A program made the position numbers and the translations under genes. A DNA stretch of 64,000 bases from Formicarius rufipectus (lineage: Eukaryota > Chordata > Aves > Passeriformes > Formicariidae). The stretch spans positions 1,013,818 through 1,077,817 of the forward strand of contig VXAU01004384.1 of the NCBI GenBank assembly GCA_013399695.1, given 5' to 3'. The notes below the pieces were generated by a model. The model was given only the letters and a program-made list of their open reading frames with translations. It had not been told where the DNA came from and made no database searches. This document shows, piece by piece, positions 26,193 to 38,892 of this stretch; the first letter of the stretch is position 1, and every line of letters begins with the position of its first letter.

Positions 26193-26450
26193 AGAATCAC
26201 AGACTCACAGAATAGTTTGAGTTGGAAGGGGCCTTTAAAGGTCCCTAGTCCAACCCCCTTCCCCAGTGATCCGGGACATCTTCATCTCAATCAGGTTGCT
26301 CAGAGCCCTGTCCCACCTGACTTCGCACATTTCCAGGGATGGGGCATCCACCACCTCTCCAATCAACCCATTCCAGTGTTTCACCAGCCTCATCATAAAA
26401 AAAAATGTCTTCCTTATAACTAGTCTAATCTTTTAGTTTAAAACCATTAT
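26193..26450 (-). mobile_element. CR1 LINE fragment, 3' end, minus strand
   Basis: Read on the plus strand it opens with AGAATCACAGACTCACAGAA, the reverse complement of the CR1 3' tail, then GTTGGAAGGGGCC, a CCAACCCCCTT block, TCAGGTTGCTCAGAGCCCTG, TTCCAGGGATGGGGCATCCA and finally TTTTAGTTTAAAACCATTA. This is the standard last 250 bases of an avian CR1 whose transcript would run on the minus strand. The 5' part is missing, as is usual for LINE insertions. The 8-base-type tail is preserved, so this is a true 3' end. Confidence 0.95.
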
Positions 26451-28665
26451 ATGGTATTTCTGTGCCTTGTGAGGAAGGAGTTAGGATATATGTTACACAG
26501 ACAGGTATTTTTCTCAAGGCATAATTCATTTCTACGTAATAATACCAGGGAGAACTGTAGTGCTTGTACAGTTCTAAGCCTGCTTCAATGGTTTATGAGA
26601 TTTCTTTTGCAACTCTTTCCCAAATCTGAATCAGTTGCTTTCCAAATGAATTCCTCTTGCTCTACTCCCAGTCAGTAAAATCATATGCTGGGATACTGTC
26701 GTGATCTGACAAATTAATTGGACAGTTGTGTTTGTGGGGCAATCTTTTGTAGGTACAGCTAAACAACATATTTTGTGCAGATGCGGGCAGGCTGCATGTT
26801 CTTTTTCAACACATGGTGACATTTGACAAAAGTGAAATACTCCTGTTACACTCAGAAGGATGCCAGAAGAGACTTTAAGACTTTTGAATGACCTTCACTA
26901 ACCTAGAATCTTTTAAAATATACTTCAAAAAACCTAAAGCGAACGTTCTCCTTTATGGGAAGGGCAGTTGTCCAAGCTAAATGAGATCAGTTTATAGTTT
27001 AAAAATAGTTTTTAAAGCTGCATGGTTACCCAGCCCACCTCAAATTTTAAAGCATTAGGCAACCATGTTACCCTACTGTGGATGACCACTAGTGAATGCC
27101 AATTGAATGTGAAGCAGCTCTTTTATTTTGTACTATTTGTTTATACTATACAGAGTTCAACCTGTGGTTCTGCCAAACTTGGGGTCATAGCAGAATGGGA
27201 ATTTGGTAAGAGTTTTAGACAGATCAAAGGGAAAAGAAAAAGAGACATGAACGTTCAGAATTTGGCCAGTGACAAAAGAAAGCCAGAACTTTTTTCTGTT
27301 TATTGTTTTGCTCTTCTGAGCAGAAATAACAAGATGAAGGTAGAGAAGAAACTGGTTTTGAAACTCTTACAGATATAAGATATCAAAAAGCCTTGAAACT
27401 CTGCTGTCTTGAGATTCTTTTAACCTACTCTTTCTTTTGTCTGTGAATTAAGACTATTCTCTTTGCCCAGGAAAAGCAACTTTATGCTAGAAGAGGCCAC
27501 AGATGGGGAAACAGTTTGATCAATGTGGGAGGGATCGGTGCAAAATAACAGTAAGATATATTATACCATCAAAAATGGTGTTTCTGGAAGGAAAGTTTTG
27601 AGCATAAATTAATATTGACCTTAGCCAGAACAACTTGCTCTCTGCAACATCTGCAGCTGTGCGGTTACTAGGCAGTTATCTGGCATCATATGCTTTTTCA
27701 CATCTGTCTTCTAAATCAGAGATAGAAATACAAAAATCCAGCACAAAGGGACATTATATGGATTTGTGACACTCCCAGAGGGACTTAGAGTCTTTAAACT
27801 AACAAAGATATTACAAAGGAACACAGGTATATTATTGGACTAACATTGTGTCTGCTCCATTGTGCAATGGAACAACTGTATCTGTTTTCTTCTGATGAGC
27901 TCTCTGAAACTTCCAAACATGGATAAACAGAACTACAGTATATGAGACAATAAGTTTGGCATACATACATGAAACCTCATACTTCTGGGATGAGCAAAAT
28001 GAATAATCTCCATTTATATTAATTGCCTTACAACACCATGTGTGAGGGAAAGCAACAGTGGGAACGAGCTGAGAGAGGACAGAGAGACTCACAGTTTAGC
28101 ACATCCAGTATTTTCATCATTCTTCATCATTTTCAACACCACTAGCAACTTCCAAGGACTAAACTGTGAAGCCTTAGTAGAAAGAGGTATGACAGGGTTA
28201 TTCAGAAGGAGTAACAGTATTTTTCAGCATGTTGTATGTGAGTTAGTGAAATGACTGGTATGTTGTATTTTCCCTGCCTGCATCATCTCAGGCTATGTTA
28301 TGGTCGAGTCTGAATGACAAGGTGATGAAATTGCATAGGTGTAACATGCCTGTATTTCAGCAGCATGCATGACACAAAGTGCTAAAATCCCTAAAGTATA
28401 ACAGGCTTGAATAATATGGTTCTAAATTTTCAGGTGTAAGTGTGATATTTGCATTCTTGCCCCATGCCTGTAAAATATGGGGGTAGTTATTAAATTATGT
28501 TCTGAGCTTGGATAAAAAAGCTCAACCAAATAAAAATGCCATAACGTTTGCCCTTATTTTGTACAATGGAACTTTTAATTCATGAAAAATTGTATTCTCT
28601 TTTATCTTCATAGCAGTATCAAACTACATTTTAGGTTAAGAAAAAGAGTGACATTTCAAATGGCA

Positions 28666-28685
28666 ATGCAAATTGATGCAAATTG
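28666..28685 (+). promoter_or_regulatory. Tandem POU octamer motifs
   Basis: ATGCAAATTG occurs twice in exact head-to-tail array (28666-28675 and 28676-28685). Each copy contains the POU-domain octamer ATGCAAAT, and the 10-base period puts both on the same face of the helix. Octamers bind OCT/POU transcription factors; occupancy here is inference, and the surrounding sequence is otherwise ordinary. Confidence 0.4.
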
Positions 28686-28736
28686 AATGTACGAAGAGAT
28701 TTAACGACACAAAGCCATAGATATGTAACCAATATT

Positions 28737-28805
28737 AAAAAAACCCAACAAAACAAACAAACAAACAAAAAACCCCCAAACAAACAAACAAACAAAACCC
28801 CAAAC
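28737..28805. repeat. (CAAA)n-rich low-complexity array
   Basis: Two blocks of CAAA units separated by A and C runs. It lies about 135 bases from the CR1 copy that follows and is not obviously part of it. Confidence 0.95.
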
Positions 28806-28940
28806 ATGTATGCATAAACAGAAATTTAAAAAAAAAAGGTCAACTTTAATTATAGTCATTAGGCAAGATTAAGAAATTCTGTGTGATTTCCTCTGGAGAG
28901 CCACCAATGTAACTTGTACCTTACAATAATGGAAACATAA

Positions 28941-29219
28941 AATCACAGAAATCACAGAATCATAGAAAGGCTTGGGTGGGAAGGGACCTTAAAGCTCACT
29001 GAGTTCCAATCCCCCTGCCATGGAGAGGGATGCCACCCACTAGACCAGGGTGCTCAGGGCCCCATCCAGTATGGCCTTGAACACTTCCAGGAATAAGGCA
29101 TCCTCAGCTGCTCTGGGCAACCTGTTCCAGTGCCTCACTCTTCTCTGAGTAAAGAATTTCTTCCTAAAATCTAATCTAAGTCTCTCTTCTTTTAGTTTAA
29201 AACCATTTCCCCTTGTCTA
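28941..29219 (-). mobile_element. CR1 LINE fragment, 3' end, minus strand
   Basis: On the plus strand it starts AATCACAGAAATCACAGAAT, continues GGCTTGGGTGGGAAGGGACC, a CCACCCACTAGACCAGGGTG block, GGGCAACCTGTTCCAGTGCC and TAAAGAATTTCTTCCTAAAA, and ends at TTTTAGTTTAAAACCATTTC with CCCTTGTCT. This is the reverse complement of the canonical avian CR1 3' UTR and ORF2 end. It is the cleanest CR1 copy in the window, so likely one of the younger. It is 5' truncated with no coding capacity. Confidence 0.97.
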
Positions 29220-32200
29220 AATAATGTTTTCTTGCAAGAAAAATAATAGAGGAGGGGATTGTAGACACAAGCTAAGCACAAGCAGTGATAAGAGGTGTTA
29301 AAGAGTAATAGAGATAATCCTTATGTGGCAGAAAATGATTGGATTTACTTTCTGCTGGATTAGCATAACGTGGCAGCCCAGACAAATGTCAGCCCTAGTG
29401 CAAAAGAAGGGCTGCAGCAGCAAGGCTGGTTTAGATGAATGAAAAAAGACCTGCTGCTTTGAAGGATGAACTTTTTGAATAGCTCTAATACCATGCAGTA
29501 AATTATGTTCATCATTATCAATGGCACTGTGGTAATACAGGCCTATCTCTTGATATCTCTTTCTTTAGTGAAAAAGTTCTTCTCTTCTTGCTTCTTATAA
29601 GATGGTGGACTTTTCCCAAAGACAGTTTGTTCCTAAAAGCATTTTATAGCATGTTAAACGTCTGTGTGCATGGCCAACCTGGCTCAAGCTGAGGCTAAAT
29701 GGAATGCTCATGGAATGAATATTTTGGATTTGGGCTTACTTGCCCCAAGTTTTGACTGACTTATAATAATTTCTTGCATGTTATTTGGAGATATCTATAG
29801 CTCTGTCTCATAAAATACATCTTTAAATTACCCTGAACTCATCTACTCTGTGATTCCAAGGGTTAATTTGAAAACACATTCAATTAATGGATCACATTAC
29901 TTGGAGCAAGGGAATGCCGAAGTGTAATTATAGCTCCAAGAAAATACCACAGAAAACCTTACAAGTTTAAAGTGAATTCAAGTTTTAAAGTTGATTTTCT
30001 TCATCCTTTTTCTTGACTCTTCTTTTTTCCCCATGAACACTGAAGCTGCTCTTGTCTACATGTATGAAGAAAGCAAATTTCAGTGTCCTGCAGGAATTGA
30101 GGCAGAATCTCAATTTATTGTCACATCCAAGGACAGGTATGACAGGAAAAACATGCCTGCACATCAAAACAGTATACCTAGCCAGTAACAGTCAGCTAAA
30201 AACTGGCATAAAACAAATAAAAAAGAGCTTTATAAATGTGCATGAAATATAGTAAAAATGTTGTAATGTGCCAAAGTAGTGGGTTTTTTCCCCCAGTCAT
30301 AAACAGGACAGTAGTTACCTTAAATATGTGCAAACAAGGCCATGGTTGGTGTGAGGTTTCCCTGAGCATCATGTTTGGTGGCATGCTTAGTGTAACTCTG
30401 CTTCTGCTTACACCCTATGCATTATTCTTATATTTATTATACTTATTCTCTCTCACTGCAGCCCACCAGGACATCCCTGCAGGTTACAGCCATACAGATG
30501 TTTCTTTCAGGGTTATCCAGCTGTTACCCCATTCCTCTTCCAACCCCACCACCTCATTCTTACCCTCTGTTGCCTCCTCAGTCACATAATGGCAACTCTG
30601 TGGGGCAGCTTATCGGGGCTATTTTTAAGCAAAAGTGTGATTGTGTGTTCAGCACTGCAGCCGATCTGTGGGCTACATTCACATCATCAGTCCAGCTTTC
30701 CCATTTTTGGCTCTACTCTCCTTAGTCTTGTGTAATCTAAAATTCAAGCTTTTAAACTTCATCCATTACAGCCAACACTAAAACACATCCAACAACCTCC
30801 TAATATCTACAAAGTTCTTTCAAGTAAATCCAACATTTCTTGAGAAGTTAAATCTGGTTGTTTTGTGATGATTTGGAACTGAAAACAGCCTGGATAACTG
30901 GAACTTAAAAATGCATAATCGGCAGTGAATCCAGTTTAGCTTTTGGCATTGTAATGTGTTTGTCTCAGCAGTAATAACAGTTATTATGTTCTAAGACAAA
31001 TATCTAGCAAACAAACAGGTCAGATGTTTTTCAAAAAGTGAAAGCCAGTGTATTTTTTTCCACTTGCTTGACAAGGTGATGCATTTACACACACCTTACT
31101 AAATCACAGGGTGATTCTAATAGGAGGAGAAATCTAGGATGGCCTGAGATGGATAAGTGGGTCAAGTTACCCTTTGGAAAAAGTTAGCGAACAAAATGTG
31201 AAACAGAGGAATCCACTGCCTTTGCCCTCTGAGCTTCATGCAAATGTGCTCTGGAAACTCGGTATGTCTCATTTTCTAGGGCTTAACCACAGTAGCAGGC
31301 CTCCAGGGAGGAACTTTCACTAACACCTTAAGCAGCCTCTGCTGCTGGAATAAAACCCCATGGTCTTCTCCCTCCGTTCCCATACCCCAGCCCTCCTTCC
31401 CCCTTGCCACTCACCTGTAAAGCTGAGCTTGGTTAAAGCTGAGCCATGGGTTTGTTGGTTTGGCTTTGGCAAGTGCTGGTGCTGGCATGAGGAAGGAGGT
31501 GGTGGGGAAGCAAAACTCAAGAGCTACCTGGGACTGCAGCAGGGTTAGCTCTGCTCGCAGCTAGAAGATGCAGCCAAGCCAATTTAATATCTTGCTGCTG
31601 CCAAAAACATCAGTCCCACACCCTCCTTCCCCTCTCCTCTACACCTGTCTGCAGCTGTGGAGCCGGTCCTTCTTGCTTCTGCATCCCTGAAGTCCAAGTG
31701 ACCTTGCAATGAGCCAGCCCATTTCATTAATCCACGGGACCACTGCTGTCATATTTTAACTGCACGGAGCTGGGATGGCTCCCTGAGGGATGAGGGGAAT
31801 ACAGAGCCAGGGCAAGAGAAGTGTAAGGAGTGCATGGCCAGCAGCAGGGAGACTGGTTGAGGGGGAGGACAGAAAAATAACACCCTTTCAGCAGCAATGA
31901 TCCAACTGGATCTGCTAACTTCACTCGTGCACTGTTTTGAGCAGCAGTGCTGGTTTATGTCAGCCAAAAGTGTTGTGAAACAACATCCTATGTCTCATTT
32001 CAGCCATGCAGGTAAACAAGACTTCGCATACTTAGAGTTAAGAATATGCTGATACACATTTTGCATTAAAGCCCTATCTCAGGAGCCACATATAATTTCA
32101 CAGGAAGCCCAACAAATGGCCTTCAGAGAAATTTACTGATCTGCATTTCAAAACTGTGGACCATTATGCAGTAGTAGTTCTCTCCTGAAAGATAGCTTTA

Positions 32201-33050
32201 AGCACTTGCTATTGATTTAAATTTTGAACTAGTTTGTTTTGATTCAAAACATCATTACACCTACAACTTCATTTGTGTTGAGTTACTGTCCAAGCCTTAA
32301 CATAAATTACTTCAGCAGCTTGCCAGAGGTCCCAAGGCTGTGGTTCTCCATGCAGACACTGAGGCTGCAGGAACTCCCAGCATTCCCCTTCTGTTTGTCC
32401 TGACCTCAAGCTGCTGCATCCTGTTCCTTCAGCTTTGCCACTTTGTGGGGCTATGCTGCAAAGTGGATAACCAAACTCAGGAACAATAAAAATATTCCAG
32501 TTGCCCCCTTTTATTTTGTAGGGGAGGGAGTGCCTCGGGCTGTAGTTTCAGCAGTAATACTGGCTTATTGTGTAGCTGAACACCGTAATTTCCCCCTGCA
32601 CACACACAGTTTATACCTGTCCACATTTCAGTCACAGCACCCTTTCCCTGTATGGCTGTGCTGGGAATTGGAATAAAGAACCTAATCAAGCTGTAATGCA
32701 GTCTGGGAAAGAAACAGAACTAAAGGCACTTAATTCCCTTCTCTGGTTCACAGCAAAGGTTCACAGATAAGTGTGATGTGCTGATATGACTAAGGCCAGA
32801 GTTAAACAGTTATTTGTAGATATTTTGCTTACAGAGTTTACACTGGTTTTTTCACTTCCTCCATGATGCATTCCCATCCTTGAACTTCTTCTTGCATTGT
32901 GCCAGAAAAAGGCAATTTGATTTCTATGTTAAAGTGTATAATGGCAGATAGGTCTAAGAAACAGTCAAGGTTGGAAACAGTTCCTGAACTCACCCAAACA
33001 GTTACAAAACAATCAATGGCATCCAAATCTGTAGTGACCTTCTCGTAAAG
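29220..33050. other. Unique non-coding sequence
   Basis: No supported exon or transposon. A GC-richer area spans about 31320-31960. Open frames here are all short and overlapping on both strands. A polypyrimidine stretch at about 29995-30031 precedes a 65-codon frame, but I see no family resemblance. Confidence 0.55.
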
Positions 33051-33059
33051 ATCATCCAG

Positions 33060-33725
33060 CATGGAACTGAAAAGCTACCGAGCAAGAAAGAAGCACCCTC
33101 TCCACTACCAACAGGCACAGCAGGCTGTCCTGGATGCCCCAGGCACTACTGGCTTTGGCAGAGCAGACCATGCCAGATGCAAACCAGTTAAACTGGCTCC
33201 AGAAGCACCAGAGGAGCCCAAAGGCAGGTAGTTGTTCACCTGACTGGGACGGATACAGGAGCTGCAAATAGTGTCAGAGGTTTATTCCCATTACTGTGGT
33301 TATTTTTGATTACCAGGGTCACTGGACTGACGGGTACGACTGGGAAGCCTGTGAGCTGTGGAGATGGCAATTCTGCCACGTCCAAATATTCCAACCCTGG
33401 TGGCGTCTGCACGGTGGTAGGTGGCACTGATTTGTCCACAGAGGCTGTGACAGCCACTGCACTCTGAGGATGAGCTGGTCAACAATGTTTTGACAGTGCA
33501 TGTCAGGTGAAGGTATTGCAGTTATCTTATAAATGCTGCTGGCTATGTTGTGTCTGTGATAGTTTTGCTGATGATGAAATAGGGTTCCTGGTCTGATAAG
33601 GAAGAGGAGGGGCACATAATTAACCAACCAAGTAGCTGGGAGCAAGTCCTGGGGTATTTGTGTAATGGTTTCTTGGGTGGACTGTGCTTGTTTGGGAGAC
33701 ACAATTTCTGCTCTTTATTAAACAA
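33060..33725 (-). other. Unidentified GC-richer stretch with overlapping minus frames
   Basis: About 660 bases that differ from the AT-rich flanks in composition. Several minus-strand open frames of 60-127 codons overlap in different phases (33319-33702, 33236-33457, 33300-33485). That pattern can arise when a once-coding sequence has accumulated frameshifts, such as an old retroelement or pseudogene, but I recognise no conserved motif, no LTR pair and no poly(A) tail. It could also be plain unique sequence. Confidence 0.2.
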
Positions 33726-36700
33726 ACAGTAAAGATAATTTACATGTCAACACCGTTAACTATTTCAGCAGTAGGGAGGAGATAAAGTCACAGATCTGCT
33801 CAATTAACTGTGAGCAGTGTCTTCTTTTGGTGCCACAGTTAAATTATATTTGGAGTTATCTTGATTTCTGTGTTTCCCAAGAAAGTTCAGTGCAACTCAA
33901 AAATTCAAGCCAAATCTAGATGCCCAGGGAAGCAAAGTAGCAACACAACCTACTGCCTTTTCATGACCCAGTGAACCAAAAAGGTTCATGTTGGGACTGA
34001 GTCTTAAAATAGAGCAGTGAACTCATCTGTTGACTTCACTGCTATCAGAACAGCTTTGCTTTGTTAAACCTTCCAAAAATATTCAATACCTTTGTGGAAA
34101 TGAAGCTCACAGTTCACTGCTGCTTCTCACCTAAACTCTCTGCTCCTCTCTCAGCAGCATGACTGCTCTGTTTACCTGCTGCTTCCTCGGATCTCGTCAG
34201 ACCCGTTTCCTGAGCCAGTTCAAATCACTAATCTAGGAGGAAAGGTATCCAGGCACAAAAAAAAGGAGGTGTCTATTCTTTTACTGGGCAAGTGATCTGA
34301 ATAAGGAAGGTAACAGCATGCAACATATACCAGAAACAATTCAAAGGTGGGGGCAGAACACACATTCAAGAGTGATGGAAGTGTGGAGTTAGTTTTTAAT
34401 AATTATCTTTCTACTGTGTAGAGCCCATTAAGATTTAAGATTCTCCCTTTCCTTTATATCACCTGCCCCAAACTAGTTTTGCCTTCAGTAATAGAGTGGT
34501 TATTTTATTATTTGTTGGTGAGTGAACTCTAATGGGGTCTAAATTTCTGGTACTGAGAAGGCACAGTCAGTGGGAAAGATGGTACTAGGAAGTGATGGTG
34601 GGAAAAGCAACTTCTAAATTCAAAATAAAACTGATGTCAGTAAGAAGGAAAGATTTTGAGGAACTTGTAAATATTCTAATCTAGTCACTGTGGAAGAGTA
34701 ATTTAGGATCCTAAATGGTGCTGATTCACAGAACTATGTGGATTTTGTAGAAACACTGGCACAAAGTATTTTTCTGTTCCTGTCACTGACAGTAGCCCAC
34801 CGAGGCAGGTGGGACATAAGGATGTGTTTTAAAGAACACAAAGGCAGGGTTTGTCAGGTATTCCAAAAAGCTGCATTTGTTCACTGAGCTGCCTCATAAG
34901 AATGACGGTGTATTTCTTAACCACTTCATATCACAAACAGACAACCTTGCAATCAAGACAAAGCTATCACTAGCACTGACAGCAGGTCACAGTGGTGCAT
35001 TGCTTACATGAAAGGTTTTATGTCCAAGTTCTTTAAGATGACCAAACATAACTTCTGGGGAGACAAAACCATGGAAAATTGGTTCTTCCATCCCTTGTAG
35101 CCAGAGACATGTTCCACTCTTCAGTTAAGCTACCTACAGACCAGTGGTTTCTTTACCTCCAGCCTTGCTTCCCAAAACAGTCTTTGCCTGCTGCTGAGGC
35201 AAGAGGAAAAAAATGTTCAAGGCTGATATAACCTTTAAATAACAAACATTTCAGCTGTGGGAAGTTTTCCAATTCCTATTTGTTTTTTAAAAGTATTGTT
35301 CACATTTTCAGTGCTTTTGTCATCCTTCTTTGTTCCATTCCTGTTTATTCATACCTCCACTTTCTTGCCTGCCCCAATCCAGGTGTTCCAGTTCTTCAAG
35401 AGAAAGGTGCACGCTTTTTGTTCTCCCTGCCCCAAGTCTTTGCATGAAAAAATATATAGCAAAATATGTGCAGGCTTCATCCAGGCAAACCTCTTCAAAT
35501 CCTGCTGCCCATGTTCCAGCAGGGGCCCCAGCACCTCTAGCTGGTTCTCCGAACTCCTCAGAGCCTCATCAAAGCACTGCCTCCGGGGTCTTCCCCTCAT
35601 TTCCCTAATACCTGCATCTTCTGCTTGCTAAGGCACCTCCTGAGACAACTGGCTCTTGCCCTGCAGCCTTGCCCTTCACAGCTGCCGTGTCCCAGCCGGT
35701 GAGCCTGTGCTCTGGCAGACAAGGAAGCACCCACCACCAGGCCTCCAGCAGCTTGGCTCACCCTGGGCCAGGGGAAGGAACAGCACAGAGGAGGAGGAAG
35801 AGGCAGGTTTTTGTGTGCAATAAAGGCAGCTCAGCCCCAGCTGCAACCCTTTATCCCATTCATGTCCTTTCTAACCACCCTGAAAGGGGTGGTAGAAACG
35901 CCACGCTCTTCACAAAACTGCCAGGAAAGGAAATTTGGGGGTAAGGAGTTAGAGAATGAGAGAGTGAAAATGAGGAGGGAAAAGCCAAAGGCTGGACAGA
36001 ATATTTGCGATCTTTCTGCATGCTTGTCTGGGGAACCACTCCTTCTCACCCTGTCCAACATGAGCCCCTGCCAACATCACAGTCAGAGTAGCAACAGAGC
36101 TTTGTGTTTACCACTTTAACATCATATTTAATGTTTCTCCCATTTTCTCTGACTCCAGTCACTTGAAAGCAAAGGCTTTTTCTGTAAGCCATGTTATACC
36201 CCAATTTCAACTCACTGTCCTTTCCAGTCAGTTGCCTTTCCCTCTTTTCCCACTCTTCTTTCCTGCTCTCCCAGGACACACATATTATTTTCACTCCCTC
36301 CTTAAAGCTACTTCAAATATTAGGCAGATCTCCCTGGGGACGTGATACCCTCACCCAACAGAAGTGCAAGACTGAAATACACACAGGATCAATGTCCTGC
36401 TGGGAATATGCATTGTTGTCCTTAGAGAGACAGTGGCCTGGCACTTAAACGATATCTATGAGATTTGTTATCATTTTGTCGTAATAATTTCCCTTTTCTT
36501 AGCAGAAGAATAACCTTTTAAAAAGGCCCCAAGTCAGAATCAGGAAAACAAAATGGGAATATTACTTTCAGGTACTGCAGAGTTTTCTCTAGGCTAGCAA
36601 AATAATTCTGTGCTGGGTAAGTCAAATGGAAATCATCCACCTGGAAAAGACAATTGCATCTGAAAACTCAAGAGAATTACTCCTTTTAACAATACATGCT

Positions 36701-37734
36701 ATCTACTGAACACATCTTTGGTACAAATGCACTAAATTTAAGCGAGTCAGTAACCCTGTATTTCTTCACAGTTTGGAGCAGAGATGCTACCATAAGATTT
36801 GAGACTATAAAGGTGAATGCCAGGAAATGCACTGGTAATTAATCTTCCTTCCTTTTCTCCCACATTACAATATACTCTAGTTCTTGTGTGTCGGCTATCT
36901 TTGTGATGCTCACAACAAACTTCTCCCTTGGTTATATTTTTATGTTCCTGTAGAACATTAACAAAATGTCATGCTTTTCCTGAGAACACTGTTAACAGTT
37001 AATTACTCATGATAACTACTAAATGGTTGAAGTGTTTGCTTTACTGGGCTCTGCAAGATACACTTTAAATGCCTCAGGATAAGCTAGTTGCAATGAGAAG
37101 TTTGTTGTTTGTTTTGGGTTTTTTTTCCAAACAATTCTACCGTTTGGATGCTGTGGTATGCAATTAGGCAGATAGGTGTAGCCTGGTGAACATGAAAAAC
37201 CTGAACAGACTATACCCATTTCCCCTACAAATCTATGCTTAAAGCAAAGAACTGTGGGTTTATTTCTTGTTAGAAATAATGGATATTAACTTTAAAAAAA
37301 ATAAGAATCTTCGTAAGTAAAAATTAATAGTATGCACCCCTATTTTTGCAGCCCTATGTGCTGTATTTTTCACCCCATGACTGCCATTAGCATTGCTAGA
37401 AATCACAAAATTCTTTTGTATCCTGCAGAAAGTTACCCTGTAGGGCAACACTTCACAACTCTTATTCTGCGAGTCACCGCCCATCCTACATCAGTCACAT
37501 TGATATCAAAAGTGTGAGTAAGACAAGTTTAGCTCTTCTATTAAACACAAAAAAAACCTACAGCAAAATTGTATTTCTGTCTACTGACATTTAAAATGTT
37601 CACAGCATATAATGATATTGCATGTAATATCTACCAGACAAACTTTATAACCATTTTTTAAAATAAAGAGCATTATGCCTGCCTTCCTAAGTTAATGAAA
37701 ACTCACATGCAACCTCTTCAGATGTTATTCATGT
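33726..37734. other. Unique non-coding sequence
   Basis: No exon or transposon I can support. A GC-richer patch at about 35640-35830 contains an acceptor-like CCTGCAG near 35660 and a donor-like GTGAGC near 35700, but the interval between is not recognisably coding. Confidence 0.55.
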
Positions 37735-37850
37735 TTATAAATGCAGAAACTGAAGTAGAAAGACCAAATGATTTGCCCACAATTATTCATTAAATCAGTT
37801 GCAGAGTGGTGTTGGAAAATAAGACCTTTCTGTGTCCCAAAAACATGTTC
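37735..37850 (+). mobile_element. MIR SINE relic
   Basis: The order of words matches MIR in plus orientation: ATGCAGAAACTGAAG (for GATGAGGAAACTGAGG), then AAATGATTTGCCCACAATTA (for AGTGACTTGCCCAAGGTCAC), then CAGTTGCAGAGTGGTG (for AGTGGCAGAGCTGGG). The copy is strongly diverged, which fits an insertion older than birds. Such relics can serve as regulatory sequence, but nothing here shows that. Confidence 0.75.
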
Positions 37851-38580
37851 TAATTGCAAATCATGATGGGCTGCCTATGTATGAATGATATAACCATGCA
37901 GATGTAGGAAGTGACTTTAATCTGACTGTGAAAGCAATCGAAGCCAACCTTTCTCTTGGGAGTTTTCAAATCACAGGAGTTTCCTGGTAAAGCTATTAAT
38001 CCCTTCTATTTCAAAGAAAATGCTTTGTGCTGCTGCACTAAATCAAGGTAAAATTAGCACAAAGAGAATTTACAATGCCATAGAAATACAGTTAACACAA
38101 ACCTTAGTCTGGTCACCAGGCTATAAACCCGTGCAATGGAAACAGATCAGAGCAAAGAACTTTCCAGGCATCAGTACAGTCCCCAGTAGTTTACCGTGAA
38201 GTATCTCTGTAGAACTGGATTTGCAATGTCCTTGCTAGATGTATCTCCAGGGCAATCAGATGCAAAAGGCTTTTATTTTTTCGGTTACTTCAGTGTTTTC
38301 TGAAAGGGCAAAACCAATTGGTTCTTTCCTTCTTTTGCCACTCATTACCTGGTATAAAACCCATAGAAAAATAACAGAGCACATATATAAAAAAAAATAA
38401 CAGAGCAGTATGCAAGATGTATGTATCTGAAAATATGAGTAGGACTGCTAGCGCCCAAGAGGAGTGCTGGATGCTGTGTCCTTTCACACCGTGGTGTGCA
38501 GTCTGATAGGCATTCCCAGAGACAGCTGCCTGTTTAGAAGCAAATATTCAGATTAAAATCCCACTGCAAACCTCCTCTCA

Positions 38581-38607
38581 GGAGATGCCGTTGGTGATGG
38601 CATCTCC
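38581..38607. repeat. Perfect inverted repeat (stem-loop)
   Basis: GGAGATGCC at 38581-38589 and its exact reverse complement GGCATCTCC at 38599-38607 flank a nine-base spacer. The stem does not extend cleanly outward, so a microRNA-type hairpin is unlikely; a palindromic protein-binding site or chance is as plausible. Confidence 0.9.
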
Positions 38608-38891
38608 GTGCTTCTCAACGAGCTTGTGAAGTGATCACTGTTGAACAATGTAAACTGTTCCTGCCCAGAGGCCCCGTGAAAATGACGGGGAGTAGCTGAA
38701 AGAAAAATCAGTACTCATTTGGAAGGCTGTATTGATTGGTAAAATTAAACCTTTGAAAATCTTTGAAAATTCCTTGCAAAAAGACTAACATTAAAAATAA
38801 TCAATTTTTCCAATAGAGACCAGAAGCTAATGGGCAATAAGGACAGGAGACATAGAACTGAAGAAATAAGGGGGGGGGGAATTAGTTTTTT

Positions 38892-38892
38892 N
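38892..38892. other. Unresolved base (N)
   Basis: A single N at the junction of a T run and a CCTTCTCTT repeat, shortly after a nine-base G run (38871-38879). Homopolymer sequencing error is the likely cause. Confidence 1.

Noticed and set aside
28737..28805. CAAA array as a degenerate CRISPR-like array
   Set aside because: Units are 4 bases, without spacers, and the sequence is clearly vertebrate low-complexity DNA.
35655..35705. Possible micro-exon between an acceptor-like CCTGCAG and a donor-like GTGAGC
   Set aside because: Such pairs are common by chance in GC-rich DNA, and the enclosed sequence matches no known coding segment.
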